Origin: an uncultured Oscillospiraceae bacterium
GTDB taxonomy: Bacteria > Bacillota > Clostridia > Oscillospirales > Oscillospiraceae
Length of the DNA stretch: 64,000 nucleotides
Direction of reading: 5' to 3'
Assembly: GCA_947623745.1 (NCBI GenBank)
Contig: CANQHN010000003.1
Coordinates: 1 to 64,000, forward strand
A program made the position numbers and the translations under genes. Below are positions 8,364-15,901 of the stretch, one piece after another. Every line of letters starts with the position of its first letter. Position 1 is the first letter of the stretch. The notes under the pieces were generated by a model. The model did no database searches, was not told the DNA's origin, and saw nothing but the letters and a program-made list of their open reading frames with translations.

Positions 8364-8392
8364 TTGAAATGGGAAAAGGGTTGTGTTATAAT
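8364..8392 (+). promoter_or_regulatory. Promoter of scfA
   Basis: TTGAAA (8364-8369) and TATAAT (8387-8392) are 17 bases apart. The -35 box begins directly after the preceding stop codon. Confidence 0.85.
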
Positions 8393-8440
8393 AACCTCAA
8401 ACTATGCGGGCCTGCCCGCAGCGATTCGGAGGAGATTCCC

Positions 8441-8587
8441 ATGAAACACATCCAGACCCTTAACGGCGCCACCCTGAAGAACAGCGCCGCCCACGGCGGC
8501 TGCGGCGAGTGCCAGACCTCTTGCCAGTCCGCCTGCAAGACCTCCTGCACCGTGGCCAACCAGAAGTGCGAGAACCAGGGGCAATAA
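8441..8587 (+). CDS. scfA: SCIFF precursor peptide (six cysteines in forty-five residues)
   Basis: This 48-residue ribosomally made peptide is the substrate of the adjacent radical SAM maturase. Six cysteines at positions 21, 24, 28, 32, 36 and 43 lie in the conserved pattern CGECQTSCQSACKTSC. In studied homologues the maturase builds a thioether from a cysteine sulfur to the alpha carbon of a nearby residue, usually threonine. The leader begins MKHIQTLNG. The ATG at 8441 has GGAGGAG upstream. A hairpin separates it from scfB. The role of the mature peptide is unknown, although the system is nearly universal in Clostridia. Confidence 0.95.
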   Translation: MKHIQTLNGATLKNSAAHGGCGECQTSCQSACKTSCTVANQKCENQGQ

Positions 8588-8608
8588 AAGCACATTGAGA
8601 TGAAAAGT

Positions 8609-8636
8609 GGCCCATGCGGTGCGCATGGGCCGCTTT
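8609..8636 (+). terminator. Hairpin between scfA and scfB, partial terminator
   Basis: A perfect 10-bp stem (GGCCCATGCG at 8609-8618 with 8622-8631) around GTG is followed by GCTTTGCT. The U-tract is short, so it probably lets part of the transcription through. That would give more precursor message than maturase message and protect the 3' end of scfA. Confidence 0.65.
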
Positions 8637-8672
8637 GCTGTGTAATTCAACAGCGATACGGAGGAGAATTCT

Positions 8673-10100
8673 ATGATACATACCTTTACCGCCCTGGGCC
8701 GCCACATCGCGGTGGATGTGAACAGCGGGGCGGTCCACGTGCTGGACCAGATGTGCTGCGACCTGCTGTCCCTGACGGATGGGCCCCTGGGGGAGGAGTG
8801 CCCCCGGGATTTTTTGGACAGGCTGCCCCAGTACGACCCCGAGGAGCTGCGGGAGGCCTGGCGGGAGCTCCGGGAGCTCCAGGACCAGGGCCTGCTGTAC
8901 TCCGACGACAGCTATCTGGACCCCCAGGCCGCCATGGCCCTGCCCAAGGCGGCGGTGGTGAAGGCCCTGTGCCTGCACGTGTCCCACGACTGCAACCTGC
9001 GGTGCAAATACTGCTTTGCCTCCACCGGCGATTTCGGCACCGGGCGCAAGACCATGGACTTCGAGACCGCCAGGCGGGCCATCGACTGGGTCATCGCCAA
9101 GTCGGGCAAGCGGCGCAACATCGAGGTGGACTTCTTCGGCGGCGAGCCGCTGATGGCCATGGACACGGTGAAGCGCACCGTGGAGTACGCCCGGTCCATC
9201 GAGGAAAAGTATGACAAGTGTTTCCGCTTTACGATCACGACCAACGGAGTCCTGCTCAACGAGGAGAATATGGAGTACATCAACCGGGAGATGTCCAACG
9301 TGGTGCTCTCCCTGGACGGCCGGCCGGAGGTCAACGACAACATGCGCCCCACCGTCAACGGGAAGGGGAGCTATGACGTCATCGTGCCCCGGTTCCAGAA
9401 GCTGGCCGCCATGCGGGGCACCAGAGACTACTACGTCCGGGGCACCTTTACCCGGGAGAACCTGGATTTTGCCGCCGACGTGATGCACCTGGCCAGTCTG
9501 GGGTTCCGGAACGTCTCCGTGGAGCCGGCCAGCGGCGCGCTGGACGACCCCTACGCCATCAAGGCGGAGGACCTGGAGCGGGTGGAGGCGGAGTACGAAA
9601 ACCTGGCCCGCCAGCTGCAGGGCAGGGGAGGGGAGATCAACTTCTTCCACTTCAACGTGGATTTGAAGCAGGGCCCCTGCGTCATCAAGCGCCTGCGGGG
9701 CTGCGGCGCCGGGTGCGAGTACGTGGCCGTCACCCCCGACGGGGACATCTACCCCTGCCACCAGTTCGTGGGCCGGGAGGAGTACCGCATGGGCAGCGTG
9801 TACGACGGCACCTTCGATATGGAGCTGTCAGGGAAATTCGCTGAACAGAACATCTATACCAGGCCGGCCTGCCGGAAATGCTGGGCGCGGTTCTACTGCT
9901 CCGGCGGCTGCTCCGCCTCCAACCTGATCGTCAACGGCGACATCAGCATCTCCAACGAGGTGGCCTGCGCCATGGAGCGCAAGCGCCTGGAGTGCGCCAT
10001 CGCGTTGAAGGCTACGGCGGCCGGCATGGGGGAGGAGCCATATACGGAATGTAATAATACAGACTGTAATCACTGTAATCAAGCGGACGAAACGGCGTAA
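8673..10100 (+). CDS. scfB: SCIFF radical SAM maturase
   Basis: This 475-residue radical SAM/SPASM enzyme installs a thioether in the SCIFF peptide. Residues 1-85 resemble a peptide-recognition (RRE-like) domain. The core motif CNLRCKYC has cysteines at 107, 111 and 114. The C-terminal half has the SPASM cysteines (GPC, CGAGC, YPC, CRKCW, CSGGC) that bind two auxiliary 4Fe-4S clusters. The extreme C-terminus carries another cysteine cluster (CNNTDCNHC). The ATG at 8673 follows GGAGGAG. It is co-transcribed with scfA through a partial terminator. Confidence 0.95.
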   Translation: MIHTFTALGRHIAVDVNSGAVHVLDQMCCDLLSLTDGPLGEECPRDFLDRLPQYDPEELREAWRELRELQDQGLLYSDDSYLDPQAAMALPKAAVVKALCLHVSHDCNLRCKYCFASTGDFGTGRKTMDFETARRAIDWVIAKSGKRRNIEVDFFGGEPLMAMDTVKRTVEYARSIEEKYDKCFRFTITTNGVLLNEENMEYINREMSNVVLSLDGRPEVNDNMRPTVNGKGSYDVIVPRFQKLAAMRGTRDYYVRGTFTRENLDFAADVMHLASLGFRNVSVEPASGALDDPYAIKAEDLERVEAEYENLARQLQGRGGEINFFHFNVDLKQGPCVIKRLRGCGAGCEYVAVTPDGDIYPCHQFVGREEYRMGSVYDGTFDMELSGKFAEQNIYTRPACRKCWARFYCSGGCSASNLIVNGDISISNEVACAMERKRLECAIALKATAAGMGEEPYTECNNTDCNHCNQADETA

Positions 10101-10147
10101 AAAACAACATCTTGGACCGCGGGAACGCGGCTGAACCTACATCTTGA

Positions 10148-10185
10148 GCCGAGGCGGGGACGGAACGTGCCCCGCCCCGGCTTTT
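10148..10185 (+). terminator. Intrinsic terminator after scfB
   Basis: GCCGAGGCGGGG (10148-10159) pairs with CCCCGCC..GGC (10170-10181), with one mismatch, and TTTT follows. Confidence 0.75.
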
Positions 10186-10196
10186 GGTTTCCTAAG

Positions 10197-10238
10197 TTGA
10201 CATAACAGAGTTGACATAAAGTATTGACAGAATTGACG
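10197..10238 (+). repeat. Four clustered TTGAC elements upstream of spoIIM
   Basis: TTGACA occurs at 10197, 10211 and 10224, and TTGACG at 10233, with the first two embedded in the longer repeat AGTTGACATAA. Starts are 14, 13 and 9 bases apart. They could be binding sites for a regulator, stacked -35 boxes or decayed direct repeats. They lie in the 277-bp gap between scfB and spoIIM. Confidence 0.55.
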
Positions 10239-10264
10239 AAAATTAAAAATTTGCCGAAAAAGCC

Positions 10265-10293
10265 TTGCGAAACCTGTTTTTACGCGCTATATT
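10265..10293 (+). promoter_or_regulatory. Candidate promoter of spoIIM
   Basis: TTGCGA (10265-10270) and TATATT (10288-10293) are separated by 17 bases in an A+T-rich stretch. A sporulation-sigma promoter would be expected for a spoIIM orthologue, so this may not be the main start. Confidence 0.45.
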
Positions 10294-10377
10294 AGCATTG
10301 TTCTTATTTCTCCGCATTTTTCCGCTGTTTCTATTTTTCCCCACCGGAACATAATTTGGTTTCAGGGGGGATACACG

Positions 10378-10998
10378 ATGAGAAGGAACAGACGGACGAG
10401 TGTGGACCTGCCTGCCGGCGAGACCGCCGCCCTGCTGGTGCTGGGCGCGGTGTTCCTGGCGGGGGGCGCGGCGGGCTGCCTGGCCGCCGCGGGTATCCGC
10501 GGAGACGCCGGGACGGCCCTGCGTGATTACTTGTCGGCCTATCTGGCCCTGGCCGGAGAGGGCGGCGGCGCGGTGAGCTTTGCCGGCGCGCTGTGGGAAC
10601 AGCTCAGCTTTTCCCTGTGCACCCTGCTGATGGGGTTTGCCGCCGCAGGGCTGCTGGGCATCCCGGCCCTGTTCGCTGTCAAGGGATTTACCTTCGCATT
10701 CTGTGTGGCCTGCTTCTGCCGCCTGTTCGGCTGGGCCGGTCTGGGTCCGGCGGCCTTCCTGTTTGGGCTGCCCGCTCTGCTGTGGGCCCCCGCACTGTTC
10801 GTGCTGGGCGCCCAGGCCATGGGCAGCTCCCGCTCGGTGCTGCGGCGCTTCCTGGGAGAGCCCGTGCTGCCCGCCTTCTGTCAGGCCGGCTACTGGGCGC
10901 GCTGCGCCCTGTGCGCCGCTGCCCTGGCGCTGTGCGTGGCGCTGGAGTATTTCGCCCTGCCAGCCCTGGTGGGGGCGTCTGCCCGGATGATGGGCTGA
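10378..10998 (+). CDS. spoIIM: Stage II sporulation protein M-like membrane protein
   Basis: The protein has 206 residues with about five membrane helices and belongs to the SpoIIM/DUF95 family. In Bacillus, SpoIIM forms the DMP peptidoglycan-remodelling machine with SpoIID and SpoIIP that drives engulfment. Supporting features are size, topology and the conserved central segment AVKGFTFAFCVACF after a long periplasmic loop (YLSAYLALAGEGGG). The ATG at 10378 has an AGGGGGG site. xerD follows after 33 bases, the order spoIIM-xerD also seen in other Firmicutes. Confidence 0.8.
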   Translation: MRRNRRTSVDLPAGETAALLVLGAVFLAGGAAGCLAAAGIRGDAGTALRDYLSAYLALAGEGGGAVSFAGALWEQLSFSLCTLLMGFAAAGLLGIPALFAVKGFTFAFCVACFCRLFGWAGLGPAAFLFGLPALLWAPALFVLGAQAMGSSRSVLRRFLGEPVLPAFCQAGYWARCALCAAALALCVALEYFALPALVGASARMMG

Positions 10999-11031
10999 AA
11001 AACAACAATGAAAAAGAAAGGAGCTGATACC

Positions 11032-11913
11032 GTGCAGGACTACCTGAGCACCTACGAGAACTATTTGAGAACGGAGAAAAACGCCTCTGACAACACGGTC
11101 AGCTCCTATATGCGGGACGTGCGGCAGTTCTCCGCCGCCATGGAGAAGAAGGACCTGGAGCTGGGGGAGATCCTCCCCAAGGACGTGGAGGACTACATCC
11201 ACGGCCAGACCCGCAAGGGCAAGTCGGCCGCCACGGTGACCCGCTCCCTGGCCTCCATCAAGTCCTTCTACAACTGTTTGATGAACCTGGGCCTGGCCCA
11301 GAGCAACCCGGCCAAGAACGTGGCCCCCGCCAAGGTGGAGCGCAAGCTGCCCCAGGTGCTCACCAGCGCGGAGGTGGAGCTGTTCCTGGAGCAGCCCGAG
11401 GCCACCGATCTGAAGGGCTACCGGGACCGGGCCATGCTGGAGCTGCTGTACGCCACCGGCCTGCGGGTGACGGAGCTCATCAGCCTGGACGTGGACGACC
11501 TGAACCTGCCCGGCGGCGTGCTGCATTGCAGGAGCAAGGGCCGCGAGCGGGTCATCCCCCTGTACCCCGTGGCGATCCGGGCGCTGAGCGAGTATCTGAC
11601 CAACGTTCGGCCCCAGCTGCTGGAGGACAAGGACGAGACCGCCCTGTTCGTCAACATGGGCGGGGAGCGGATGAGCCGCCAGGGGTTCTGGAAGCTCATC
11701 AAGCACTACCAGGAGAAGGCCGGCATCCAGAAGGACATCACCCCCCACACCCTGCGCCACTCCTTCGCCGCCCACCTGCTGGAGAACGGCGCCGACCTGC
11801 GCTCCATCCAGGAGATGCTGGGTCACGCGGACATCTCCTCCACCCAGATATACTCCCGCCTGGTCAACCAGCACCTGAAGGACGTCTACCGCAAGGCGCA
11901 TCCCAGAGCATAA
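11032..11913 (+). CDS. xerD: Tyrosine recombinase XerD
   Basis: This 293-residue site-specific recombinase resolves chromosome dimers at dif together with a partner Xer protein. An N-terminal SAM-like DNA-binding domain ends near residue 95. The catalytic domain shows ATGLRVTELISL (first Arg), a conserved lysine in SKGRERVIPL, HTLRHSFAAHLL (His-x-x-Arg), LGHADISSTQIYSRL (His and the nucleophilic Tyr). GTG at 11032 is chosen because AAAGGAG at 11017-11023 is eight bases upstream. The in-frame ATG at 11008 has no site and would add a lysine-rich tail. A second tyrosine recombinase lies at the right edge of the window. Confidence 0.88.
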   Translation: MQDYLSTYENYLRTEKNASDNTVSSYMRDVRQFSAAMEKKDLELGEILPKDVEDYIHGQTRKGKSAATVTRSLASIKSFYNCLMNLGLAQSNPAKNVAPAKVERKLPQVLTSAEVELFLEQPEATDLKGYRDRAMLELLYATGLRVTELISLDVDDLNLPGGVLHCRSKGRERVIPLYPVAIRALSEYLTNVRPQLLEDKDETALFVNMGGERMSRQGFWKLIKHYQEKAGIQKDITPHTLRHSFAAHLLENGADLRSIQEMLGHADISSTQIYSRLVNQHLKDVYRKAHPRA

Positions 11914-11925
11914 GTGAAAAAAGGG

Positions 11926-11977
11926 CCGGCCTGCCGATCTTCTCCTTTCGGATTTCTTCGGCAGGCCGGTTGATTTT
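11926..11977 (+). terminator. Terminator after xerD
   Basis: Perfect 12-bp arms CCGGCCTGCCGA (11926-11937) and 11958-11969 enclose a 20-nt loop, followed by TTGATTTT. Confidence 0.8.
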
Positions 11978-11987
11978 ATCCAAAACA

Positions 11988-12024
11988 GGAACACATCCCC
12001 CGGCGGGCCGGGCGGATGTGTTCC
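11988..12024 (-). terminator. Terminator of the minus-strand sigma/anti-sigma operon
   Basis: Perfect 11-bp arms GGAACACATCC (11988-11998) and 12014-12024 are followed, reading the minus strand, by TGTTTTGG. It ends transcription arriving from the gene at 12045-13397. Confidence 0.75.
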
Positions 12025-12044
12025 TTGCTGTTTGCGGCTGTTTT

Positions 12045-13397
12045 TTATTCCGGCAGAGGGGTGACGCTGACCACCCCGCCCAGCTGGAGGGGCCAGGTCT
12101 CCAGCACCTCGCCGCCAAAAACCACGGCGATCCGGTCGCCGGGGGAGAGGGCGGTGTCCTCCCAGGAGAAGGTCACTTGGTCGCCCTCCCGTATCCCGCC
12201 GGTACACTCGGCCAGGACGGCGGCGCCGTTGACCTCCAGCACCACGGCGGCGAACTTGGCCTCGCTGGGGCTGAAATTGGGGGAGGCCCCCTCCTCTACC
12301 TCCCGGGCGCCGGAGGGGAAGATGTACCCCACCGCCGGGTCATAGGCCAGGGTGAAGGCGGGCTCAGCGCCCTCCTGGGGCGGGAACTCCACCGCGGGCT
12401 CGGTGGGTTCAGGAGAGGGCTCCAGGTACCCGTCGTCCCCAGGGCGGAGGATATCCGGCTCCTCGGCGAGGACGGTGCCGTCGGCGTAATTTCCCGGCCC
12501 GACGGGGGTATCTGGGTCAACAGCGTGGGAGACGGCGCCGGCCGGATATTCAACTACAGCGTCCACGGAGTCCCGCTGCCCCGCCGTCACATGGATGGCG
12601 TCATCCTCCGGGTCCAGGCGGGACAGCAGCGCCAAAACCTGGTCGTCCACCTCGGTCAGCCAAAGATTTACGCGGTTTTCCTCCTCGTCCACCCCGGAGC
12701 CGGCAAAGACCTCCTTGATGAGAGAGTAGTCCAACAGGCTGTCCTGGAGCTGGCGCAGATAGGACAGGGAGTATTTCCCGGGGACGAAGTCCACGTTCTC
12801 GCTGCCTAGAGCGTCGATGATCTCCTGCCGCAGCTCCGGGGTGTCCAGCTCCTCCACCAGCACCAGGGTCAGCCGGGCCACCCGGTCGGGGCGGTGGTTG
12901 TTCAGGTAGCCGCCGCCGTACCAGCCGGGCCAGTTGGGGTCAAAGCTGTCCTCCTGCTGCCCGTATGTCTCACACAGATAGTCCAGGAGCGCGTTGTAGA
13001 GGCCGATGGCCTCGCTCTGGGAGACGAAAGCTGTCTCTCCGCTGCCGGTAGTGGAGCTGTCTCCGCTGTCCGGGGTGGTCCAATTCACCTCGCCGCCGTC
13101 GGGGGACGGGGCGGGGTCCGTCTCCACTACAGCGGACTCGGCGGTGGAGGTCTGCACGCCGTACTCCGCCAGGGTGCAGCTGTGGAGCCTGACGTTCTCA
13201 CTATGGCTGGAAACGGCGCTGTAGATGGGGAAGGCGGCCGCCGCCAGTACGGCGCAGGCGGCCACGGCGGCGTATTGCTTCCAGGGCGCGGGCCGCCTGA
13301 CGGGGGAGGGGGCGGCCAGCTTCTCCCGCAGGGCGGCCTGGGCCCCCTCGCTGGGGGACAGCCGCCCCTGCATGGTGCGGAACAGATCGCTATTCAT
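12045..13397 (-). CDS. Probable anti-sigma factor with large extracytoplasmic domain
   Basis: The protein has 450 residues. A cytoplasmic segment of about 40 residues is followed by one membrane helix (AAVAACAVLAAAAFPIYSAV, about 44-63). A roughly 385-residue acidic, low-complexity outer domain rich in Pro, Ser, Thr and Glu follows. Within it DPNWPGWYGGGYLNN and LVLVEELDTPEL suggest a folded unit. Position directly after, and overlapping by eight bases, an ECF sigma factor gene supports an anti-sigma or sensor role. No zinc-binding ZAS motif (HxxxCxxC) is visible at the N-terminus, so it is not a classical ZAS protein. The function is inferred from context. Confidence 0.6.
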   Translation of the reverse strand: MNSDLFRTMQGRLSPSEGAQAALREKLAAPSPVRRPAPWKQYAAVAACAVLAAAAFPIYSAVSSHSENVRLHSCTLAEYGVQTSTAESAVVETDPAPSPDGGEVNWTTPDSGDSSTTGSGETAFVSQSEAIGLYNALLDYLCETYGQQEDSFDPNWPGWYGGGYLNNHRPDRVARLTLVLVEELDTPELRQEIIDALGSENVDFVPGKYSLSYLRQLQDSLLDYSLIKEVFAGSGVDEEENRVNLWLTEVDDQVLALLSRLDPEDDAIHVTAGQRDSVDAVVEYPAGAVSHAVDPDTPVGPGNYADGTVLAEEPDILRPGDDGYLEPSPEPTEPAVEFPPQEGAEPAFTLAYDPAVGYIFPSGAREVEEGASPNFSPSEAKFAAVVLEVNGAAVLAECTGGIREGDQVTFSWEDTALSPGDRIAVVFGGEVLETWPLQLGGVVSVTPLPE

Positions 13398-13893
13398 CGA
13401 AGTAGTCTCCTTTTAACGTCTCGCGGAGCATGTCCCGGCCCCGGGACAGGCGCATGCGCACCGTGCCGGGGCGCAGGGAGAGGGCCTTGGCGATCTCCCC
13501 GGTGGACAGCTCCTGGAAATAGAACAGGTACAGGGGCAGGCGGTACGCCTCGTCCAGCTCCGACAGGGCCTGCCACACCCGGTGCTCCTCCGGCTCCCGG
13601 AAGGGGACGGCGGTTTCCGTCTGCTCCTCCAGGGGGACGGTCTTTTTCCGCCAGGTGGAGGCGGTGACCCGACGGGACAGGTTCAGCGTGGTGCGCAGCA
13701 GCCAGGCGCGGCGGTGCTCCTCGTCCCTGAACTGCTTGCCGGACTGGCAGTAGGCCAGGAATACCTCCTGGAACACGTCGTCGGCGTCGGCCGGGGAGCC
13801 GGTTTTGGCCAGGGCCAGGCCGTACACCGAGTTCTGATAGCGGTGGATCACGTCCTCCAGCTCGCCGCCCGCGCGCAGCGGCTCAGTTCCCAT
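13390..13893 (-). CDS. ECF-type RNA polymerase sigma factor
   Basis: The protein has 167 residues. Region 2 runs over about residues 10-75 (YQNSVYGLALAKTGSPADADDVFQEVFLAY). Region 4, about 105-160, has LSELDEAYRLPLYLFYFQELSTGEIAKAL and the helix-turn-helix RPGTVRMRLSRGRDML. Size and lack of region 3 mark it as an extracytoplasmic-function sigma factor. It is read away from ruvC and co-transcribed with the downstream membrane protein, its likely inhibitor. The inducing signal is unknown. Confidence 0.9.
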   Translation of the reverse strand: MGTEPLRAGGELEDVIHRYQNSVYGLALAKTGSPADADDVFQEVFLAYCQSGKQFRDEEHRRAWLLRTTLNLSRRVTASTWRKKTVPLEEQTETAVPFREPEEHRVWQALSELDEAYRLPLYLFYFQELSTGEIAKALSLRPGTVRMRLSRGRDMLRETLKGDYFDE

Positions 13894-13957
13894 GGGCGCT
13901 CCCCCCTTTCACCTGTAACTCAAAGTTTAGGCCCGAATTGTCACAGCGAAAAAACTA

Positions 13958-13987
13958 TTTCCCATTTTATCAAAGCTGTGATATAAT
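13958..13987 (+). promoter_or_regulatory. Candidate promoter of the ruvC operon
   Basis: A perfect TATAAT at 13982-13987 lies 32 bases before the ruvC ATG. The best -35 (TTTCCC at 13958-13963, 18-base spacer) is poor. A TGTGATATAAT context gives an extended -10 (TG two bases before), which can compensate. Confidence 0.55.
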
Positions 13988-14019
13988 TACAATGTATTGT
14001 TATGGGCAGGAGGGACGGC

Positions 14020-14541
14020 ATGATCATTTTGGGCATCGACCCCGGGGTGGCCACCATCGGCTTCGGGGTGATCCGGGCCGACCGGCAGAAAAACACGCTG
14101 CTCCAGTACGGCGTCATCACCACCCCGCCGGGCATCCCCCTGTCCAGCCGCCTGTTACAGATCTCCAACGACATGCAGGAGCTGATCCATACCTTCCACC
14201 CCGACGAGATGGCGGTGGAGGAGCTGTTCTTCTCCAAAAACATCACCACCGGCATCGCCGTGGCCCACGGCCGGGGGGTGATCCTGCTGGAGGCGGAGCG
14301 GCTGGGGGTGCCGGTGTTCGAGTACACCCCCATGCAGGTCAAGCAGGCGGTGGTGGGCTACGGCGGGGCGGAGAAGAAGCAGGTCATGCTCATGACCCAG
14401 CGCCTGCTGAACATGAGGGAGATCCCCCGGCCTGACGACGCGGCCGACGCCCTGGCCCTGGCCATCTGCCACAGCCGCACCGCCACCTCCCTGCTGAATA
14501 CCGAACGGGTGTTCGACCCGGCCAAATACGACACGCGATAA
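14020..14541 (+). CDS. ruvC: Holliday junction resolvase RuvC
   Basis: This 173-residue endonuclease cleaves Holliday junctions moved by RuvAB. Acidic catalytic residues sit in IILGIDPGVATIGFG (Asp), MAVEELFF (Glu) and RPDDAADALALAICH (two Asp), as in the RuvC family. ATG at 14020 is chosen for AGGAGGG at 14008-14014. An upstream in-frame ATG at 14002 precedes that site. It is the first gene of the ruvC-ruvA-ruvB cluster. Confidence 0.95.
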   Translation: MIILGIDPGVATIGFGVIRADRQKNTLLQYGVITTPPGIPLSSRLLQISNDMQELIHTFHPDEMAVEELFFSKNITTGIAVAHGRGVILLEAERLGVPVFEYTPMQVKQAVVGYGGAEKKQVMLMTQRLLNMREIPRPDDAADALALAICHSRTATSLLNTERVFDPAKYDTR

Positions 14542-14553
14542 GGAGCGTCTGCT

Positions 14554-15162
14554 ATGTTCTACTACGTCAGCGGCACCGTGGCCCACATCGAGCCCTACCT
14601 GGCCGTCATCGACTGCGGTGGGGTGGGCTACGCCTGCCGCACCACCAGCTACAGCCTGTCCGCCCTGAAACAGGGGGAGAAGGGCAAGCTGTTCACCTAC
14701 CTGAATGTCCGGGAGGACGCCATGGAGCTCTATGGCTTCGCCACCGCCGAGGAGCTGCGGCTGTTCCAGCAGCTCATCTCCGTGTCCGGCGTGGGGCCCA
14801 AGGCCGCCCTGGCCATCCTGTCGGCCAGCACCCCGGCCAACCTGGCCCTGTCCATCATCACCGGGGACGAGAAGGCCCTCACCCGCGCCCCCGGCGTGGG
14901 CAAGAAGATCGCCCAGCGGGTGATCCTGGAGCTGAAGGACAAGCTGGCCAAGGGCCAGTCTTTCGGCCCGGCGGGGGAGACCTACGGCGGCACCGGCGTG
15001 ACCATCATCCCGGAGGACAAGCTGTCCGAGGCCTCCGCCGCCCTGGCGGTGCTGGGCTACTCCCCCGGCGAGGTGGCCGCCGCCCTCAAGGGCATCGACC
15101 TGGACAGCCAGAGCCTGGAGCAGATCATCAAGCAGGCGCTGAAACGGATGGTAAAGCCGTAA
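14554..15162 (+). CDS. ruvA: Holliday junction branch migration protein RuvA
   Basis: The protein has 202 residues. Domain I is an OB fold (MFYYVSGTVAHIEPYLAVIDCGGVGY). Domain II has tandem helix-hairpin-helix motifs (ISVSGVGPKAALAILS and TRAPGVGKKIAQRVILELKDKL) that bind junction DNA. Domain III (about 155-200) contacts RuvB. It tetramerises on Holliday junctions and loads RuvB. It starts 12 bases after ruvC with AAGGAG upstream. Confidence 0.95.
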   Translation: MFYYVSGTVAHIEPYLAVIDCGGVGYACRTTSYSLSALKQGEKGKLFTYLNVREDAMELYGFATAEELRLFQQLISVSGVGPKAALAILSASTPANLALSIITGDEKALTRAPGVGKKIAQRVILELKDKLAKGQSFGPAGETYGGTGVTIIPEDKLSEASAALAVLGYSPGEVAAALKGIDLDSQSLEQIIKQALKRMVKP

Positions 15163-15201
15163 CCGAGAAAAAACGCAGTTTGGAGAGGGGAGAGGCGCGG
15201 C

Positions 15202-15549
15202 ATGGCCAAGCTGGAGCGGAGACTGACCGGGGATTTTGACGCGGTGCTGGACGCGCTGGACCGGGGCATCCTGGAGGGCAGCGTGTCCGCCACCTATGAG
15301 GACGGCAGCGACTACGCCGCCGGGGAGGTGCGCTGCGCCGTCCGGGTGTACGAGCGGTACAGCTACGTGGGCGGCAACCGGGTGAGCCTGAACCTGACCC
15401 TGGCGGGGACGGGGAGGAAGCTGTTCCTCTCCGCCATCACCTCCGGCGGGAGCCAGGCGGTGTTCTTCAAGATCAACACCTGGGGGGAGGAGGCCTTCCT
15501 GGACACCCTCCGGGAAATCGTGGACGGCCTGCCCGGCCGGGGAATTTAG
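15202..15549 (+). CDS. DUF6054 family protein
   Basis: The 115-residue protein has no signal peptide or membrane segment. It opens LERRLTGDFDAVLDALDRGIL and has conserved VRVYERYSYVGGNRVSLNLTLAG and AITSGGSQAVFFKINTWGEEAFL segments, which I match to the DUF6054 family of Clostridia. Its role is unknown. It sits between ruvA and ruvB in the same direction and is probably co-transcribed with them. Confidence 0.65.
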   Translation: MAKLERRLTGDFDAVLDALDRGILEGSVSATYEDGSDYAAGEVRCAVRVYERYSYVGGNRVSLNLTLAGTGRKLFLSAITSGGSQAVFFKINTWGEEAFLDTLREIVDGLPGRGI

Positions 15550-15561
15550 TGGAGGACCTGG

Positions 15562-15897
15562 ATGGACAGGGAACAGGCCGCCGGGCTGATCATCACGGCC
15601 GTGATCCTGCTCCCCCTGCTGATCGCCGGGATCGCCTTGTGCCTCGGCCACGGGGCGGACCTCATCGCGGGGTACAACACCGCCTCCCCGGAGGAAAAGG
15701 CCAAATGGGACGAGAAGGCCCTGTGCCGGGGCGTGGGGGCCCTGGTGCTGCTGATCCTCGCCTGCATCGCGGTCACCGCGGCGGGCGGCGTGTTCGAGAA
15801 ACCGCTCCTGCTCTGGCTGGGGCTGGGTTCCACAGCGGCGGTCACGGCGGGCGGGCTCGTCTATCTCAACAAGAGCAAGCGATTTAAGAGGAAGTGA
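15562..15897 (+). CDS. DUF3784-like small membrane protein
   Basis: The protein has 111 residues with three hydrophobic segments (about 8-27, 57-77 and 84-102). Between the first two is [26 protein letters not shown], the AGYNT-S-EEK signature of DUF3784 proteins. It ends KSKRFKRK. No function is established. It lies 12 bases after the DUF6054 gene and four bases before ruvB, and its end supplies the GAGGAAG ribosome site for ruvB. Confidence 0.65.
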   Translation: MDREQAAGLIITAVILLPLLIAGIALCLGHGADLIAGYNTASPEEKAKWDEKALCRGVGALVLLILACIAVTAAGGVFEKPLLLWLGLGSTAAVTAGGLVYLNKSKRFKRK

Positions 15898-15901
15898 CGT
15901 T

